From contig BDDD01005147.1 of NCBI GenBank assembly GCA_001972305.1, positions 44,810 to 108,809 of the forward strand: DNA of 64,000 nt, in the 5' to 3' direction. Both the position numbers and the translations under genes were made by a program. Position 1 is the first letter of the stretch; each line of letters begins with the position of its first letter. This document shows, piece by piece, positions 10,200 to 21,532 of the stretch. This stretch comes from Cephalotus follicularis. Its lineage: Eukaryota; Streptophyta; Magnoliopsida; Oxalidales; Cephalotaceae. The notes beneath the pieces were generated by a model, which saw only the letters and a list, made by a program, of their open reading frames with translations, did not search any database and was not told the origin of the DNA.

Positions 10200-11679
10200 G
10201 GAACTATGTAAGGCCCCCGATCCGAGTCAGCTAAATGCTCAAAGCGAGCTTCGAGGAATCGGTGCGTTGCGTGAGGGGAACCGTTACATCCTTTAGCGCT
10301 CTAGTCTAAAGTTAACATACATCATAAAGCTCATAATACATAACCTTGAATTCAAACGTTAAACATTCTCATCTTACCTAAAGATGTTATAAACCATAAT
10401 GTTCAATTACATTTACACAGGATCATCCTTTATAAACATATACTACAGCGGAAAAATATTGTCCTATTACATGTTAAACGCATTTTATGCAAACCCTATT
10501 GCATAATACATTTCCTTCACAAAACTCCTTCATAAGAGCTCCCTCTAAAGCTCACATTCTTCATTCATTCCTTTCTTGAAAACATTTTATTTGAAAACAA
10601 CATCGAAAGGAATGAGCTCAAAATAGCTCAGTAAGGTTTTCATTATAAAACACATTTCATCATATCACTTTTCTAGTCAGAACTCATAACTAGAACATTT
10701 CATAAAAACATAGAAGTCATAAAACCTTAATTAACCCTTTCACACCTCTTCACCGAGGCATTGTGCACTCCCGATTACTATCCTTACATCACATGCATGT
10801 CCGTGAGCGCTCTACTCTCCATCATAATCCATCTCGGATTCATTCCTATTGGATCACAATCCAAGAGTGGTTATTTCATTTCAATTCATTAAACATTTCT
10901 CATCATTTTGAGTACATAACTTAAAGCATTCATAAATCAGTTTTGCATCACCTTTCCAAAACAGATATTTCATATAGAAATAAGCATTTTCATAGAAAAC
11001 ATAAAATAGTGAAATTAAAGTAGACATATTCACGAATTCAGGAAGCTCAAGATCATAAAAATTGGTTGAAAATCGAATCCGTTATGAATTTTTTTAAAGT
11101 GGCTTGTTCCCTGTTCTACCAGTGTAGAAGCAGTAAAAGGAAACATGGCTTTTCATCAAGAATTCAATAGAATTTCAAGAGGAATAAAACATAACAATTA
11201 AAGGAGACATCTTGAAGTTTCTAAAATATTAAACCATTGGAAATTTCACCAAGAATTGAGCAAGATATGAATAAAATATTCTGTTGTAAAATTTGCATTA
11301 AATCATGGGAAACTTTGATAAAAATGGGTGTTGAATTTCCTTACTTTACTTTGGATTTCCCCTTCCTCTTTCTCTTTGATGAATTCTCCACTTATTCCCA
11401 GCCGAAAGCTCTTCATTCCTCAGCCAAAAATGATTGAATTCAGCCCTCATTGTCCTTAAATAGATTGGTTACTTGGGAGGCAAGTTTCTCCCTCTCTCTC
11501 ACGAGTCACTCTTCATAGTTGCCCATGTGCTAAATTTAATCCAATCCAATTGTGACACTTGGCATAGCAACATAGAATATCTGATATCCCTACTCCCATG
11601 TTGACATGTGTCCATACTTTATGTTAATTTACTCACTAAAAGACAAAAAAGTCAGACTTTGGCAACTGGTCTGTCGACT

Positions 11680-12065
11680 AAAGCATCGGCGCTTCATTTT
11701 TAAGCGTCACCGCTTATGGGCTTGTTCTGAGTTCTTCAACTTCCTTCTCGACTAAAGCGCTGACGCTTCTCTTTCAAGCGTTGTCTCTTTCGGGTCTCGT
11801 CCAAGTCAACATGGCATACTTTGACTTCAAAGCATCGAAACTCATATTTCAAGCGTCGTCGGTTACCTCCAAGCGCTGCCGCTTTTGTCTAAGCGTCGTC
11901 GATTAGGGGAATTTATCCAAGTTCAAAACTCTCTGTTTTTAACCGGCGCCACGAGGGCTCTAGGCGTCGATGGTTACCTTCAAAGCGTCGCCGCTTTAAT
12001 TGAAACCGTCGGCGCTTTAGACATCTTCGTCAACTTTTAACCTTTGAAATCGACGCTTTCAACAT
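11680..12065. repeat. AAGCGTCGNCGCTT-type palindrome array
   Basis: About 14 copies of near-palindromes around AAGCG(T/C)CGNCGCTT: gcatcggcgcttc, aagcgtcaccgctta, aagcgctgacgcttc, aagcgctgccgctt, aagcgtcgccgctt, ccgtcggcgcttt, tcgacgcttt and others, irregularly spaced in about 380 bp of U3. Confidence 0.88.
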
Positions 12066-12199
12066 GCCATTCACACCAAGCATGATGCAATAACACATAA
12101 CATCATTCCAAAGCATACATGGAACTTAGAGCAAACATATTTCTATAAACAATGATTTCAACAAAATTTCTAGTATAAAACAAATAGCCGACTACCTTT

Positions 12200-12216
12200 C
12201 GGGGGCGCTGCCCCCG
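12200..12216. other. GC hairpin cgggggcgctgcccccg
   Basis: A near-perfect inverted repeat with 7-bp GC arms (cgggggc/gcccccg) in AT-rich DNA near the minus-strand start of the LTR. Confidence 0.8.
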
Positions 12217-12324
12217 AACCCCTGGCCGTAAGGGTCATAATACTGGTCCTTTGAAATGTTTGCCAACCTCAACAATGACAACTATATTTCCATATAACTT
12301 TAACAAAATTTCCTAGTAATTACA

Positions 12325-13080
12325 AGCTTGAACCTAGTGATGACAAAGGGAAGGGTCAATGGAAAATAAAAAAAGCTAAAGTTATCAATTGGATCTTAAA
12401 TTCTGTGACGTGTGATATTGCTTTAAGTTTAAGACCTTTTAAGACAGCAAATGAGATACATAAACATTTACAGAAAATATATTCTCAAACCAATCAAGCA
12501 AGGAAGTTTGAGTTACAATTTGAAATTGCTAAAAATAACCAGGGAGATAGGGATATTCAAAATTTTTATGTGGAACTCTTGAAATTATGGAATGAACATG
12601 ATATGATTTCTACAAGTTTTCTCACTAATCTAGCCTGTGTGGAACTCAAAAAGGAAAGAGATTAAAGTAGAGTGATGCAATTTCTTATGTAACTCTGACC
12701 AGAATTTGAAAATGTTAGAGCCAACATAATAAATAGAGGTATCAATGACCTTGATACGGTTCTTGCTGAACTCATTCAAGAGGAAACTCAGTTGAATACT
12801 CATGGGGTATTAGATGCTAAAATAATTCTGTGGAAACTGTTTTTCTTACTTCTCGTGGTAGGTCTCAACCTTGGCAAAATACTGGAGGGCGTAGAAATGT
12901 TCAATGCAAATATTATAATGAATATAGGCATGTACAGGTTTATTGTAAGAAGAAAATTTTGTGCAACAACTGTAAGAAAGGAGGGGATATAATCCTAGAA
13001 TGCCAATTTGCAAAAAGGCAAGCAAGGTCAGCCAATATTTTTTGCTTCAAATGGAGATCAAAATACACTCAACTCATTTG
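12325..13080 (+). pseudogene. C1 gag, C-terminal part with zinc knuckle
   Basis: Frame from 12325 reads ...WKIKKAKVINWILNSV, then the UBN2-type gag body (LRPFKTANEIHKHLQKIYSQ) to 12664, then shifts. Near 12895-13000 a CCHC-like region reads CKYYNEYRHVQVYCKKK and LCNNCKKGGDIILEC, with only part of the C-x2-C-x4-H-x4-C pattern. Capsid-like RNA-packaging protein in an intact element; here broken by stops (12663) and frameshifts. Confidence 0.8.
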
Positions 13081-13860
13081 ATCATCATATTTCTCAAGAT
13101 GCAATCCAACAGATGATCCACACTACACCACAAACATCTTTTCCATATGCTAACTCTTTAGCTTTCTCTGCTGCTACTTGTACAGGTAAAACACTCCAAT
13201 CTTCACCTTGGTTCCTTGATTCGCCTGCTTTCAATCATATGTCTAGAAAAAAACATCTGTTTTATTATCTGAAACAATGTTCTTCAAAGCATTCTGTCAT
13301 CGCTGCCAATGAAAAATAATTATGTCACAAAGGCGTAGGGACAGTGAACTTGACAAACAAATTTAAGAAAACTATGTCTCTCCCTAATGCCTTATATATT
13401 CCAAGATTGATTGCAAATTTAATATCTGTTGAAAAAATTGTAGATCAAAATTGTTGGTTAAAATTTTCCCCACAGGGTTGTGATGTTGCAAGACCTTCAA
13501 ACTGGGAAAGTGATAGGGAAGGGGTGTAAGAGCGGACGTTTGTTCCACCTAAACTTGGATGCACAACCTTCTTCCTTATTGTGTCTTACAGTCTTCTCAC
13601 ATTCCTTCTATAAATAAAACTTGGGATCTTTGGCATCGTCGTCTCGCCCACCCTCATGTTACTAGACTTATGCATATGTTTAAATGTAATTTTCTTAAGG
13701 AAAAATTAAATGTCAAATTTGATTCTTTCGATAAAAGTTGTCAAGGTTGTGCTCTTGGTAAAGCATCTAACTTTCCATTTTCTTCTAACTCTTCAAACGA
13801 TTATGCACCATTTGATTTGAGAGCGATTTATGGGGTCCACCGATTCCCTCAAGGTTAGGA
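13080..13860 (+). pseudogene. C1 protease and GAG-pre-integrase remnants
   Basis: Near 13205 the protease reads WFLDSPAFNHMS where the family has WxxDSGAxxHM: the catalytic-loop glycine has become proline. The pre-integrase zinc domain follows at 13625-13800 (LWHRRLAHPHVTRLMHM, CQGCALGKASNFPF). Stops at 13317 and 13527. Confidence 0.8.
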
Positions 13861-14640
13861 TCTCGTTATTTTGTTTTGTTTATTGATCAAAGCACACGCT
13901 TTTGTCGGATCTATTTCTTGTGTGCCAAATCAAAACTCAAAAACATGGCCAAATTGTTTGTCACTATGATAAAGACACAATTTCATAAAACAATAAAAAA
14001 TTCAGATGCAAGGGGAATTTTGTTTTTCAGAATTAACTTCTTTCTTTCATGACAAAGGAATTTTACCAAAGCAATCTTGCCCACAAACTCTCAAACAAAA
14101 TAGGATAGTCGAAAGAAAAAATCATCATATAGTTGAAATTGCTCGCACTCTCTTAATTGAATCATGAGTTCCTTCTAGTTTTTGGGTGGAAGCTATTCAT
14201 ATAAGTGTCTATCTCATCAATAGACAACCTACTCCTGTTCTTAACGATAAATCACTGTGGTTTTGTCTTTATAATAAACCTCAAGATTATTCTAAGCTTC
14301 ATGTCTTTGGATGCATTTGTTTTGCCTTACTCTCCCTGCATGAATGAAACAGATTACCCTCTAAAGATACAAAGTGTGCGTTTGTTGGATATATTGATAA
14401 ACAAAAAAGGCTACCTTTGTTATGATCCACAGAATACATGCATATGCATATTTCGTCATTCTACACGATCATGCTCTTGAAGGTTCTACATTAAGCTCTT
14501 CTTCTGCTTCATCTAGCTCTACTTCAATTACTGCACCCATGAGTCCACCACCACTTCGTCGTTCTACACGATCCAACCTTGGTCAACCTCCAAATGGGTA
14601 TAATGATTTCATTTCATTTCTTTTTTACTACAATTCATTC
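13860..14640 (+). pseudogene. C1 integrase remnant
   Basis: Reads in pieces: GSRYFVLFIDQSTRFCRIYF near 13860-13920, SCPQTLKQNRIVERKNHHI near 14080-14130, and FWVEAIHISVYLINRQPTPVL near 14180-14240. Repeated frameshifts. The downstream linker (14480-14590) has the SPPPLRRSTRSNLGQPP segment usual before copia RT. Confidence 0.75.
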
Positions 14641-15492
14641 AATTCCATTTCCTTCTACCTATAAACAAGCAGTTGAGCATGAATGTTGGAGAGCAACAAT
14701 GTCAGAGGAACTTAATGCACTTGAAACTAATCAGACTTGGGATTTAGTTCCTCATCCACATGATGGATCCATAATTGGTAGTAAGTGGGTATACACTATT
14801 AGAATGAAGCCTGATGACACTCTTGACAAGTATAAGGCTAGACTTATGGCCCAAGGATATAAACTGGAATATGGGATTGACTATGAGGAATCCGATGGCT
14901 AAAATGACTACTGTTCGCACATTGATTGCCATAGCATCAGCAAAAAGGTGGCCTTTAATTCAAATGGATGTAAATAATGTCTTTCTCCATGGATTTTTGA
15001 AGGAAGTGGTGCATATGGAACCTCCTCCTAGGTATCCTTTTCCCAATTCTGATTTGGTTTGTAAACTTAATAAATCTTTTTGTTGTTTCAAACAAGCTCC
15101 TCGAGCGTGGTTTGACAAATTTCGCTCCACCATTTGTTCTGTCGGCTTCCAACATTAGTTCTAATGATTACTCATTGTTTACTCGTCATTCTTCTGAAGG
15201 AATTATTATTCTCTTATTATATGTAGATAACATGGTTATAATAGGAAATGATAGCAATGGCATCGCAAAAATAAAGACCTTTCTTCAAAGTTCTTTTTCA
15301 ATGAAAGATTTTGGTCTGCTCACCTACTTTCTTGGTTTGGAGGTCTTATATTCAACTTGTGGTTTAATTCTTCATCAACAAAAGTATACTGAAGAATTGA
15401 TCAAAATGGCTAATCTCACAGATAATAAGATATATGTCACTCCTATGGAACTTAATGCGACATTAACGCGAGATGCTGGCAAGCCAATTTAA
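14640..15492 (+). pseudogene. C1 reverse transcriptase remnant
   Basis: Blocks: WRATMSEELNALETNQTWDL and GSKWVYTIRMKPDDTLDKYK (14690-14840), IQMDVNNVFLHGFLKEVVHM (14958-15018), then LLLYVDNMVIIGNDSNGI (15210-15262). The second catalytic aspartate of YVDD is asparagine (YVDN, about 15219-15230), and the first (DVNNAFLHG type) is kept. Frames change at about 14880 and 15150. Confidence 0.85.
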
Positions 15493-16141
15493 GATCCAAA
15501 TTTGTACAGACGCCTTGTGGGAAGTCTAATTTATCTGACTCTAAGTCGACCGAATATCTACTATGCAGTGCAAGTTGTAAGTCAATTTGTTTCTGATCCA
15601 CGAAAGTTGCATATTACTGCACTTCATCAAATCATTCGGTATCTCAAAGAGACAATTGATCCTAATTTTGCAGATGCAAGCCATGCAAGATGTCTTGACA
15701 CTAGGCGTTCTACCACTGGTTGGTGTGTTTTCGTGGGTTCATATCCAATATCATGGAAATGCAAAAAGCAAGATAGAGTAATAGCCAAGCCTTCAACAAA
15801 GGAAGAATATCGATCAATGTCATATGCTAGTTTAGAAATTGTGTGGCATCGATGGCTTCTTCTGGAGATAGGAGTGCCTTGTCAAGAGTCCACATCATTA
15901 TATGCAGATAATAATAGTGCCATTCAAATTGCTACCAATCCAGTGCACCATGAATGAACTAAGCATATTGATGTGGATTGCTATTCGTGAACTTGAGCAA
16001 GTCAAAACCTTGGTTCTTCCTCACGTGTCTTCTGATGATCAAATTGTAGACTTAGTTACTAAATCTATGACTTCGGCTCACCATACTTATCTAGTTAACA
16101 AATTGATGCTTGTCGATTCCCCGTATCAATTTGTGGGGGGA
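15493..16141 (+). pseudogene. C1 RNase H remnant and PPT
   Basis: Reads YRRLVGSLIYLTLSRPNI (15505), DTRRSTTGWCVFVGSYPISW (15699-15758), STKEEYRSMSYASLEIVW and ADNNSAIQIATNPVHHE, then stop; continuing in another frame with KHIDVD. An internal stretch before FADASHARCLDT is shortened. A polypurine tract gtggggggA ends at 16141. Confidence 0.85.
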
Positions 16142-16383
16142 TGTAAACAGGAGAACATAGAAGGAGGCTAGAATCATTGATATTAACATAGATGGTGGCT
16201 AGAATCATTGATACTAATTCTCTGTAATTATGGAGATTGATTAGCTAGAATTATGGAGATTGATATCATGTGATTATGTATATTTTCCTTGTAAAGAACT
16301 TTGTATTTAGTATAAACACTTGTACTCATCATATGATTAGGATAGATAAAAACACAAGATATTCTTCCTTTGTCAAATTATCA
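16142..16383 (+). repeat. C1 3' LTR
   Basis: TGTAAACAGGAGAACATAG...AATTATCA, 242 bp, the partner of 5829-6092. It is shorter at the start, where the 5' copy has an extra repeat of the gatggtggctagaatcattga word. Confidence 0.85.
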
Positions 16384-17562
16384 CTTGGAAATCTGAGAAA
16401 TCCCCATGTCTTGAATTAGCCATCAAACCCATATGACCTTCGAAGAAGTGTCAACAAATGCCCTATACTAGGCCTCAATATTGGATTGAGAAACTACTAT
16501 TTGCTTCTTGCTATGCCAAGAGATCAGTTAAGTACCAAGAAAAAATCAATACCCCAAAGTTGAACAATGATTGGTAGGATCTCCAGCCCAACTAACATTA
16601 CAGAAGGCATGAAGGTCAAGGGAAGACCTTGAAAAAAAAATGAAGGCTAAAAAAGAGAATTCCCTTGACATATCCTAGAAAAGGAAGAAATACTATGAAA
16701 TGAGTAAACTGAGGTGCTGCCATGAACTGAATGACTAAGTGAACTATATATGCAATATCAAGACAAGTCACTATTAGATATACAAGATTATCAACTAGAT
16801 ATCAATAAAGAGTGGGATCAAATAGTGGGGTTTCACCATCAGGTTGAAGATTAACATTCTACTAAAGTGGAGATGCAGATGTTTTGTTGTCTGTCAAACT
16901 TACATGAGCTAAGACATTGGATGCATATTTGGCATGAGATAAGTGAAACCCACTGGAATTAAAAGAAACCTCAAGACCCAAAAAATAGTTGAGATTTCCC
17001 AAAATTTTCATCTCAAATAATGAAGAAGAAAATTCTTAAGTTCCTAAATACCAATTAGATAATTTCTAGTAATAATCATATCATCAATATACAAAAGGAG
17101 AATAGTACACAGGCAGTAGAGGTAGATCAAGTAAACAACGCTAAACCATGTAAACTGGAGTGAAACAAAACCTAAGTAACAATAGATCTAGACTTTGCAA
17201 ACCAAGCCTTAGGTGTCTGTTTCAGACCATTTGTCTTTTTTTCAAGATTTTTAGCAAAGGCAAGTTGTGAGCCGATGGAAGTGAGAAGAGCAACTAAGGC
17301 AAAGGTCTCCTCATAATCAATCACATGCTCCTAAGTAAAACCCCTAGCCACAAGATGAGCCTTGTAACATTCCACATAGCCATCATATCAAGCTTTGATC
17401 TTATAGATTCATTTGCAATAAATTACTAATTTACATTTAGGCAAATCAACTAGGTCCCAAGTGTGTGTTTTCTAAAGAGCATGTAGTTCTTGTAAAGAGG
17501 GTTAGGATGAGCATCGTGAAAACTGAAAGGCTCTTGGAGAGTGGCTAAAGCATGATAGCTGT
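16384..17562 (-). pseudogene. C2 copia: RNase H and RT remnants
   Basis: Minus-strand reading gives WAGDPTNHCSTLGY and LISWHSKKQIVVSQSNIEA near 16590-16470 (RNase H), and LLLLYIDDMIITRN near 17090-17050 (RT with YIDD), followed upstream by KCKLVI and HTWDLVDLP near 17440-17470. Several stops. It continues across the LTR 17563-20268. Confidence 0.75.
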
Positions 17563-17619
17563 TGTGACACCCTGAACCCGAGAGGAGTCCGAGACGTCAC
17601 CCAAATCCGTTCAATCTCT

Positions 17620-18447
17620 TAATCCATGAAATTCCCATTTTACAAATGTGGATTACAAAGATGGTTTTGTGTTTGTAGATAACCTCTCAAAAGGTTGGAT
17701 ATAGCTATGTAATTACAGAAATGATTGCTCACAAATAGACAATAAAGATCTTGATATTGCTTTGATATGAACTTTGAAAGTTGTAGATTACTCTTGATGT
17801 TCTTGTTCTTGTTTGATCTTGTTCTATGCTTCTATTTATTGTATTCTTCAGTTTATAGCCGTTGGTGAAGTAATAGAGCCGTTGGTGAAGTCTTGGGACT
17901 TGTTGTTTCAAAGACGTCTCATAAAAATGTAATCCATGATTGTTTCCAGCGGGCAAAGCGTCGACGGTGTTCCTCAAAGCGTCGCCGCTTATGTGATCGT
18001 TGTCCATTTGAATTTGAAAATGTCTGCTCAAAGCGCTGAAGGTTTCGATTTGGTGTCGACGGTTTGACACAAAGCGCTGACGGTTTGTGTAGAACGTCGC
18101 TGCTTTGTGCAAATCAATTGGCCTTAAAAGTTTCTGTGATAGACCGCTTATGTAGTGTGCTTAAGCGCTGACGCCTTGGCTTAAAGTGCTGACGCTTTTC
18201 TCTAACAGTCGAAGCTTAAAGCAATTTCTCCTTTGCTTAAAACTCTTCAACTGTTGACTCTTTGCACTTAGGCTTTGAAGGTCTCATTAAGCGCTGATGG
18301 TTGTATCAGGACCGTCGACGCTTAGCCCTGTTTATGCAATTCCTTGTTTTGTTTTTGTAATGTTTTATCTTTACTTGCACAAAAAAAAACTTCGTTAAAT
18401 ACAAATATGTTATTATCAAAATTCAGATTGAGACAAAAATGTCAACA
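17620..18447 (-). mobile_element. SIRE-like copia LTR, minus strand
   Basis: On the minus strand it starts at 18447 TGTTGACATTTTTGTCTCAA, then ttttgataataacatatttgta, matching the LTR start at 63739 nearly word for word. It then has a palindrome array (18320-17940), a TATA-like GCTATAAAC at about 17865, and a block like gagaggttatctacaaacac, similar to gagaggttgtaaacaca at 2464 in the LTR 1483-2745. Its 3' end near 17620 is not sharp. Confidence 0.65.
17940..18325. repeat. GCGTCGACGC/AAGCGCTGACG palindrome array
   Basis: About 15 words such as aaagcgtcgacggtg, aaagcgtcgccgctta, aaagcgctgacggt, aacgtcgctgcttt, aagcgctgacgcct, accgtcgacgctta. It occupies U3 of the SIRE-like LTR, the same place where the copy at 1483 has CATCGATG words. 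Confidence 0.88.
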
Positions 18448-19324
18448 ATACATAATTTGGGTATTAGTTAAATCCTACTTCGTGCAACGAAAAATCGTAA
18501 ATACTTTAAAACTTCCATGCATATATACATACATCCATTCAATCATCCTTAAACATCAATATCATACATTATAGTTCATAATCACTGCATACCATATGTC
18601 TATGTAAATCCTTATAAGTCCTTATATAACATGATTAAACATTTATGCAATAAAAACATAAAACAAACCATCCTTAAACCATGCTCCTTGCATCTATGCC
18701 ATCACTGATTTCTATGTCCATGATCACTGCCACTAGCCCCTGATCCGTCCGTAACTAAACACATAAAGATGCCCCATCCCGAAGGAAGGGTCAACAAAAG
18801 GCCTTGTAGAAACACACTCCATATGCATATGATAAGAGTATATATCACAGATATAAATGGATGTCATAGCATAATGCGTGAACAATTGTTCTTAACGAAT
18901 CGATATATATAACCGTCCCATACCAGCATATGTATAGGCCGTAAACCTAAACATACACTCATATCCATATATCTATCAGACAACCAGGTGGTCGCCTACT
19001 TATATACAACTGTCCGATACCAGCGTATATAAATGGTTGACCTAGAATACCATGATCCGTAAGTCCAAGGCACACAAGCTCTAGGATTAGACATCCAGTC
19101 GCCTATTGATAAACTGATAGGAGCTCAAATAGAATTGGTTTCCTATTGTTAGATCCATGGGAGCTCAACCAATCATGTATCATGTGTAACTCTACCTTAC
19201 CCTTACCATAATCATGCCATCTTTAAAATCTGGGAAGAACCCCAACCATAACTTTATCACTGGCATAGAAGAGGTCCTGGAAGAGAACCATTTTGAAACA
19301 TGCTTTGAAAATATTTTAGAAAAA

Positions 19325-19615
19325 TTGTAGGCCTTAAACGGCGTCGCCTTGAACCTTAGCGTCGACCCTTAGTGCTTAAACATCAGCTGTTAAGTCCAAG
19401 CTTCAGCGGTTAGGCAAGACAAGTAGGTTTTGTTCATTTTGAAAGGGGCCTAAGCGGCAATGCTTAAGAATGAGCATCATTTCTTAGCCAAAAGTTACAA
19501 AAGGAAGGCTAAGCATCAAAGCTTAAAAAGTTTCAAAAACAACCTCTAAGCGACGACGCTCAAGGGTTGGACGTCGGCCCTTAGAGCATCTGAACTTAGG
19601 GTTCTAAGCTCAAAC
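19325..19615. repeat. TAAGCGNCGNCGCTTA-type palindrome array
   Basis: Words such as aacggcgtcgccttg, agcgtcgacccttag, taagcggcaatgctta, taagcatcaaagctta, taagcgacgacgctca, ggacgtcggcccttag, about ten in 290 bp, in the transcribed part of the gypsy LTR (about 500-790 bp downstream of its TATA box). Confidence 0.82.
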
Positions 19616-20117
19616 TTTTGCAAATCCAAATTTATCCTTCAAATCTTTCAATTTCCAGTTCAACACAAGTCCTATAACCCGTTTCTATGCCATTAAACCC
19701 TTTTCAATCCATCAAATCATTTCATTCAAGTGTTAGGTTAAAAACCCCCAAAACCCATTTAAACCCTAACATTCCATAACACCCAATTAACTCAATTCAA
19801 TCCATTCAATCAGTTTATACATGTACATATATGTGTCAATCATAGCATGTTTGGGTAGAGAAGGTTTCTACTAAAGATTGAAGCTTGTTCTTGGTCCCTA
19901 GGTTGAGAAATGTGAGAAAGAACTCAACTACTTAATCTATAGAGTTTCAATCTTGTTTCAATCAATGGTTTGATCAATGAAAACCTATACCCATCTTGTT
20001 CTTGAGTCAAAACAGAAGAGAAAGTTGTGTTTTCAGTGAGTTTAGAGAGAGATAAGTGAGAGAAACTAGAAAGAGAACAAAATGAAAGAAAATGAGTGTT
20101 TCTAATGTATAGGGCTC

Positions 20118-20126
20118 TATTTATAG
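20118..20126 (-). promoter_or_regulatory. TATA box of gypsy LTR 17563-20268
   Basis: CTATAAATAG on the minus strand, followed by a GAGA/TCTC-rich leader towards 19900. It sets the LTR's orientation. Confidence 0.65.
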
Positions 20127-20268
20127 GTCTCTCAACTAATATCTACCCCCAAGCATAACAATTATCGTAAACAGACATACAATCATACAATATGGGTATT
20201 GATAATACTTTCATACCATCAATAACCATATACACAATCATTATCTATAATATCTATATATCATGACA

Positions 20269-21532
20269 TGTGATGCAAAATATGCTAAAGCGTAAAGAGA
20301 CTATTTCAGAGTGTTATAGAAATGAAAATCATGAAGTTCGATATTGGGTTGTCTTAACTGTGTGGGCTAACGGAGTGGTGGTTGAACATAGAGAAGTGAT
20401 GTCTAAATAGATGGAACGACATCTAAGGAAGACTCAGCATATGTATGACTAGCCGATGGAGCAGGATCCAAAGAAGACTCAACAAGAGTAGGAGTGGTTG
20501 GAAACGGAGCTGATGATTATAAGCTCAAAGACCCTACAAGAATGTCAGTAGTATTCTGAAAAAGATCAATAGATGAGTTTATGAGATAGATTAGTAAACT
20601 GTTTATGTTCCTAAAAACATGTTTAGAAATGCGAAGATATTTTGACACAGGATATATCACGGATATCTCTTATATTTTATCCCATAACCAAGAAAGTAAT
20701 ACAGACGAGTCCTAGGTTCAAGTTTGAAACGTTCATGGGGGTCTACAAAAGAATAAAACATGCACATATAAATAAATTCAACAACTGATAATTAGGAGAA
20801 GTATTATATGAATATTTATAAGGAGATTTCTGACCAAGTATGCGTTTAGGAATCCTATTAACCATGATTGTAGCTTCTCCCCAAAAAATTTAGGGAGAAA
20901 AACATAAGTGAAAAGTGCACGAACAGTATCCAAGATGTGATAGTGTTTTTTTTCTACCATATTCTTTTTTTATTTTCTCAAGTGATAGGACATGACCGGT
21001 GAGATAATGCGCCATTGTCTTTCAAGATGGATTGAAAGACAAAGTTGATATACTTAGTAGGATTGCCATATCTAAATATTTTCATTTTGTGAGAGAAATG
21101 AGTATGATTCATATTACCAAAATCATGAAAAATATTTAAAATCTCACTTCGTTGTTTAAATAATTAAATTGAAGTACGCTGAGAAAAAACGTAAACAAAA
21201 ATCACAAAATATCGCGCACCTCTAAGTGTGGGAGTGGGTGCAGGATCGTAAACATTAGAAATGTATAACATAAAATGGCTAAGAAGAATAAGATTCACTT
21301 AATGAAAATGATAAAACACTATGTTTCCCAATTTGACAAGACATGCAATCAATTTTATTACCAAAAATAAATCCCAACAGACAATATAAGCAAGAGTTTT
21401 AACTATACATTTAGATGCATGACCTAACTGAGAGTGCCATAATTGCAAAGACTGAGATAGAGGAGAGACAACAATGATGTTGAAGGGAATTTGTAGTGAG
21501 GTGAGATCAAACATTTGTCTAACCTTTGTAGA
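20269..21532 (-). pseudogene. C2 copia: integrase and GAG-pre-integrase remnants
   Basis: Minus-strand reading: YHILDTVRALFTYVFLPKFF near 20950-20890 (integrase core, where the family has ..VRALL...PxxFW), SLQLWHSQLGHASKCIVKT near 21460-21400 and ACLVKLGNIVFYH near 21340-21305 (pre-integrase zinc domain). The N-terminal side continues across 21533-23877. Frames are broken throughout. Confidence 0.75.

Larger units (their letters stand above)
10207..12324 (-). mobile_element. Gypsy-type LTR inserted in C1 gag
   Basis: Begins TGTAAGGCCCCCGATCCGAG and ends TAATTACA; C1 gag resumes right after. The start resembles the reverse complement of the chromovirus LTR end at 28860-28907, so the LTR is on the minus strand. 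A minus-strand TATA-like box and leader lie near 11460, with a palindrome array (11680-12065) upstream of it. A GC-rich hairpin (cgggggcgctgcccccg) lies at 12200-12216. No internal region, so a solo LTR or fragment. No duplication could be confirmed. Confidence 0.65.
5829..16383 (+). mobile_element. C1: Ty1/copia element, plus strand, with two nested insertions
   Basis: LTRs at 5829-6092 and 16142-16383, a PBS at 6093, gag, protease, integrase, RT and RNase H in copia order, and a PPT (ttgtggggggA) right before the 3' LTR. Its gag is split by the C3 element (6445-10199) and a gypsy LTR (10207-12324). Removing both leaves about 4.7 kb, normal for copia. Many stops and frameshifts; not functional. 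The host site is the RNase H region of C2. No clear duplication was found at its ends, and the exact 5' base (5827 or 5829) is uncertain. Confidence 0.85.
17563..20268 (-). mobile_element. Gypsy-type LTR inserted in C2, holding a SIRE-like LTR
   Basis: Starts TGTGACACCCTGAACCCGAG, the reverse complement of a chromovirus-type LTR end (compare 28866-28907), and ends near TCATGACA at 20268. The minus-strand promoter is a TATAAATAG at 20118-20126 with an A/T and GAGA leader (19900-20090). The part 17620-18447 is a separate SIRE-like LTR. Flanking C2 pol resumes on both sides. No matching duplication was found, so the ends are approximate. Confidence 0.6.

Noticed and set aside
17729-18112. 127-residue open frame on the minus strand
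   Set aside because: It reads through the palindrome array, TATA box and leader of a SIRE-like LTR; no family resemblance.
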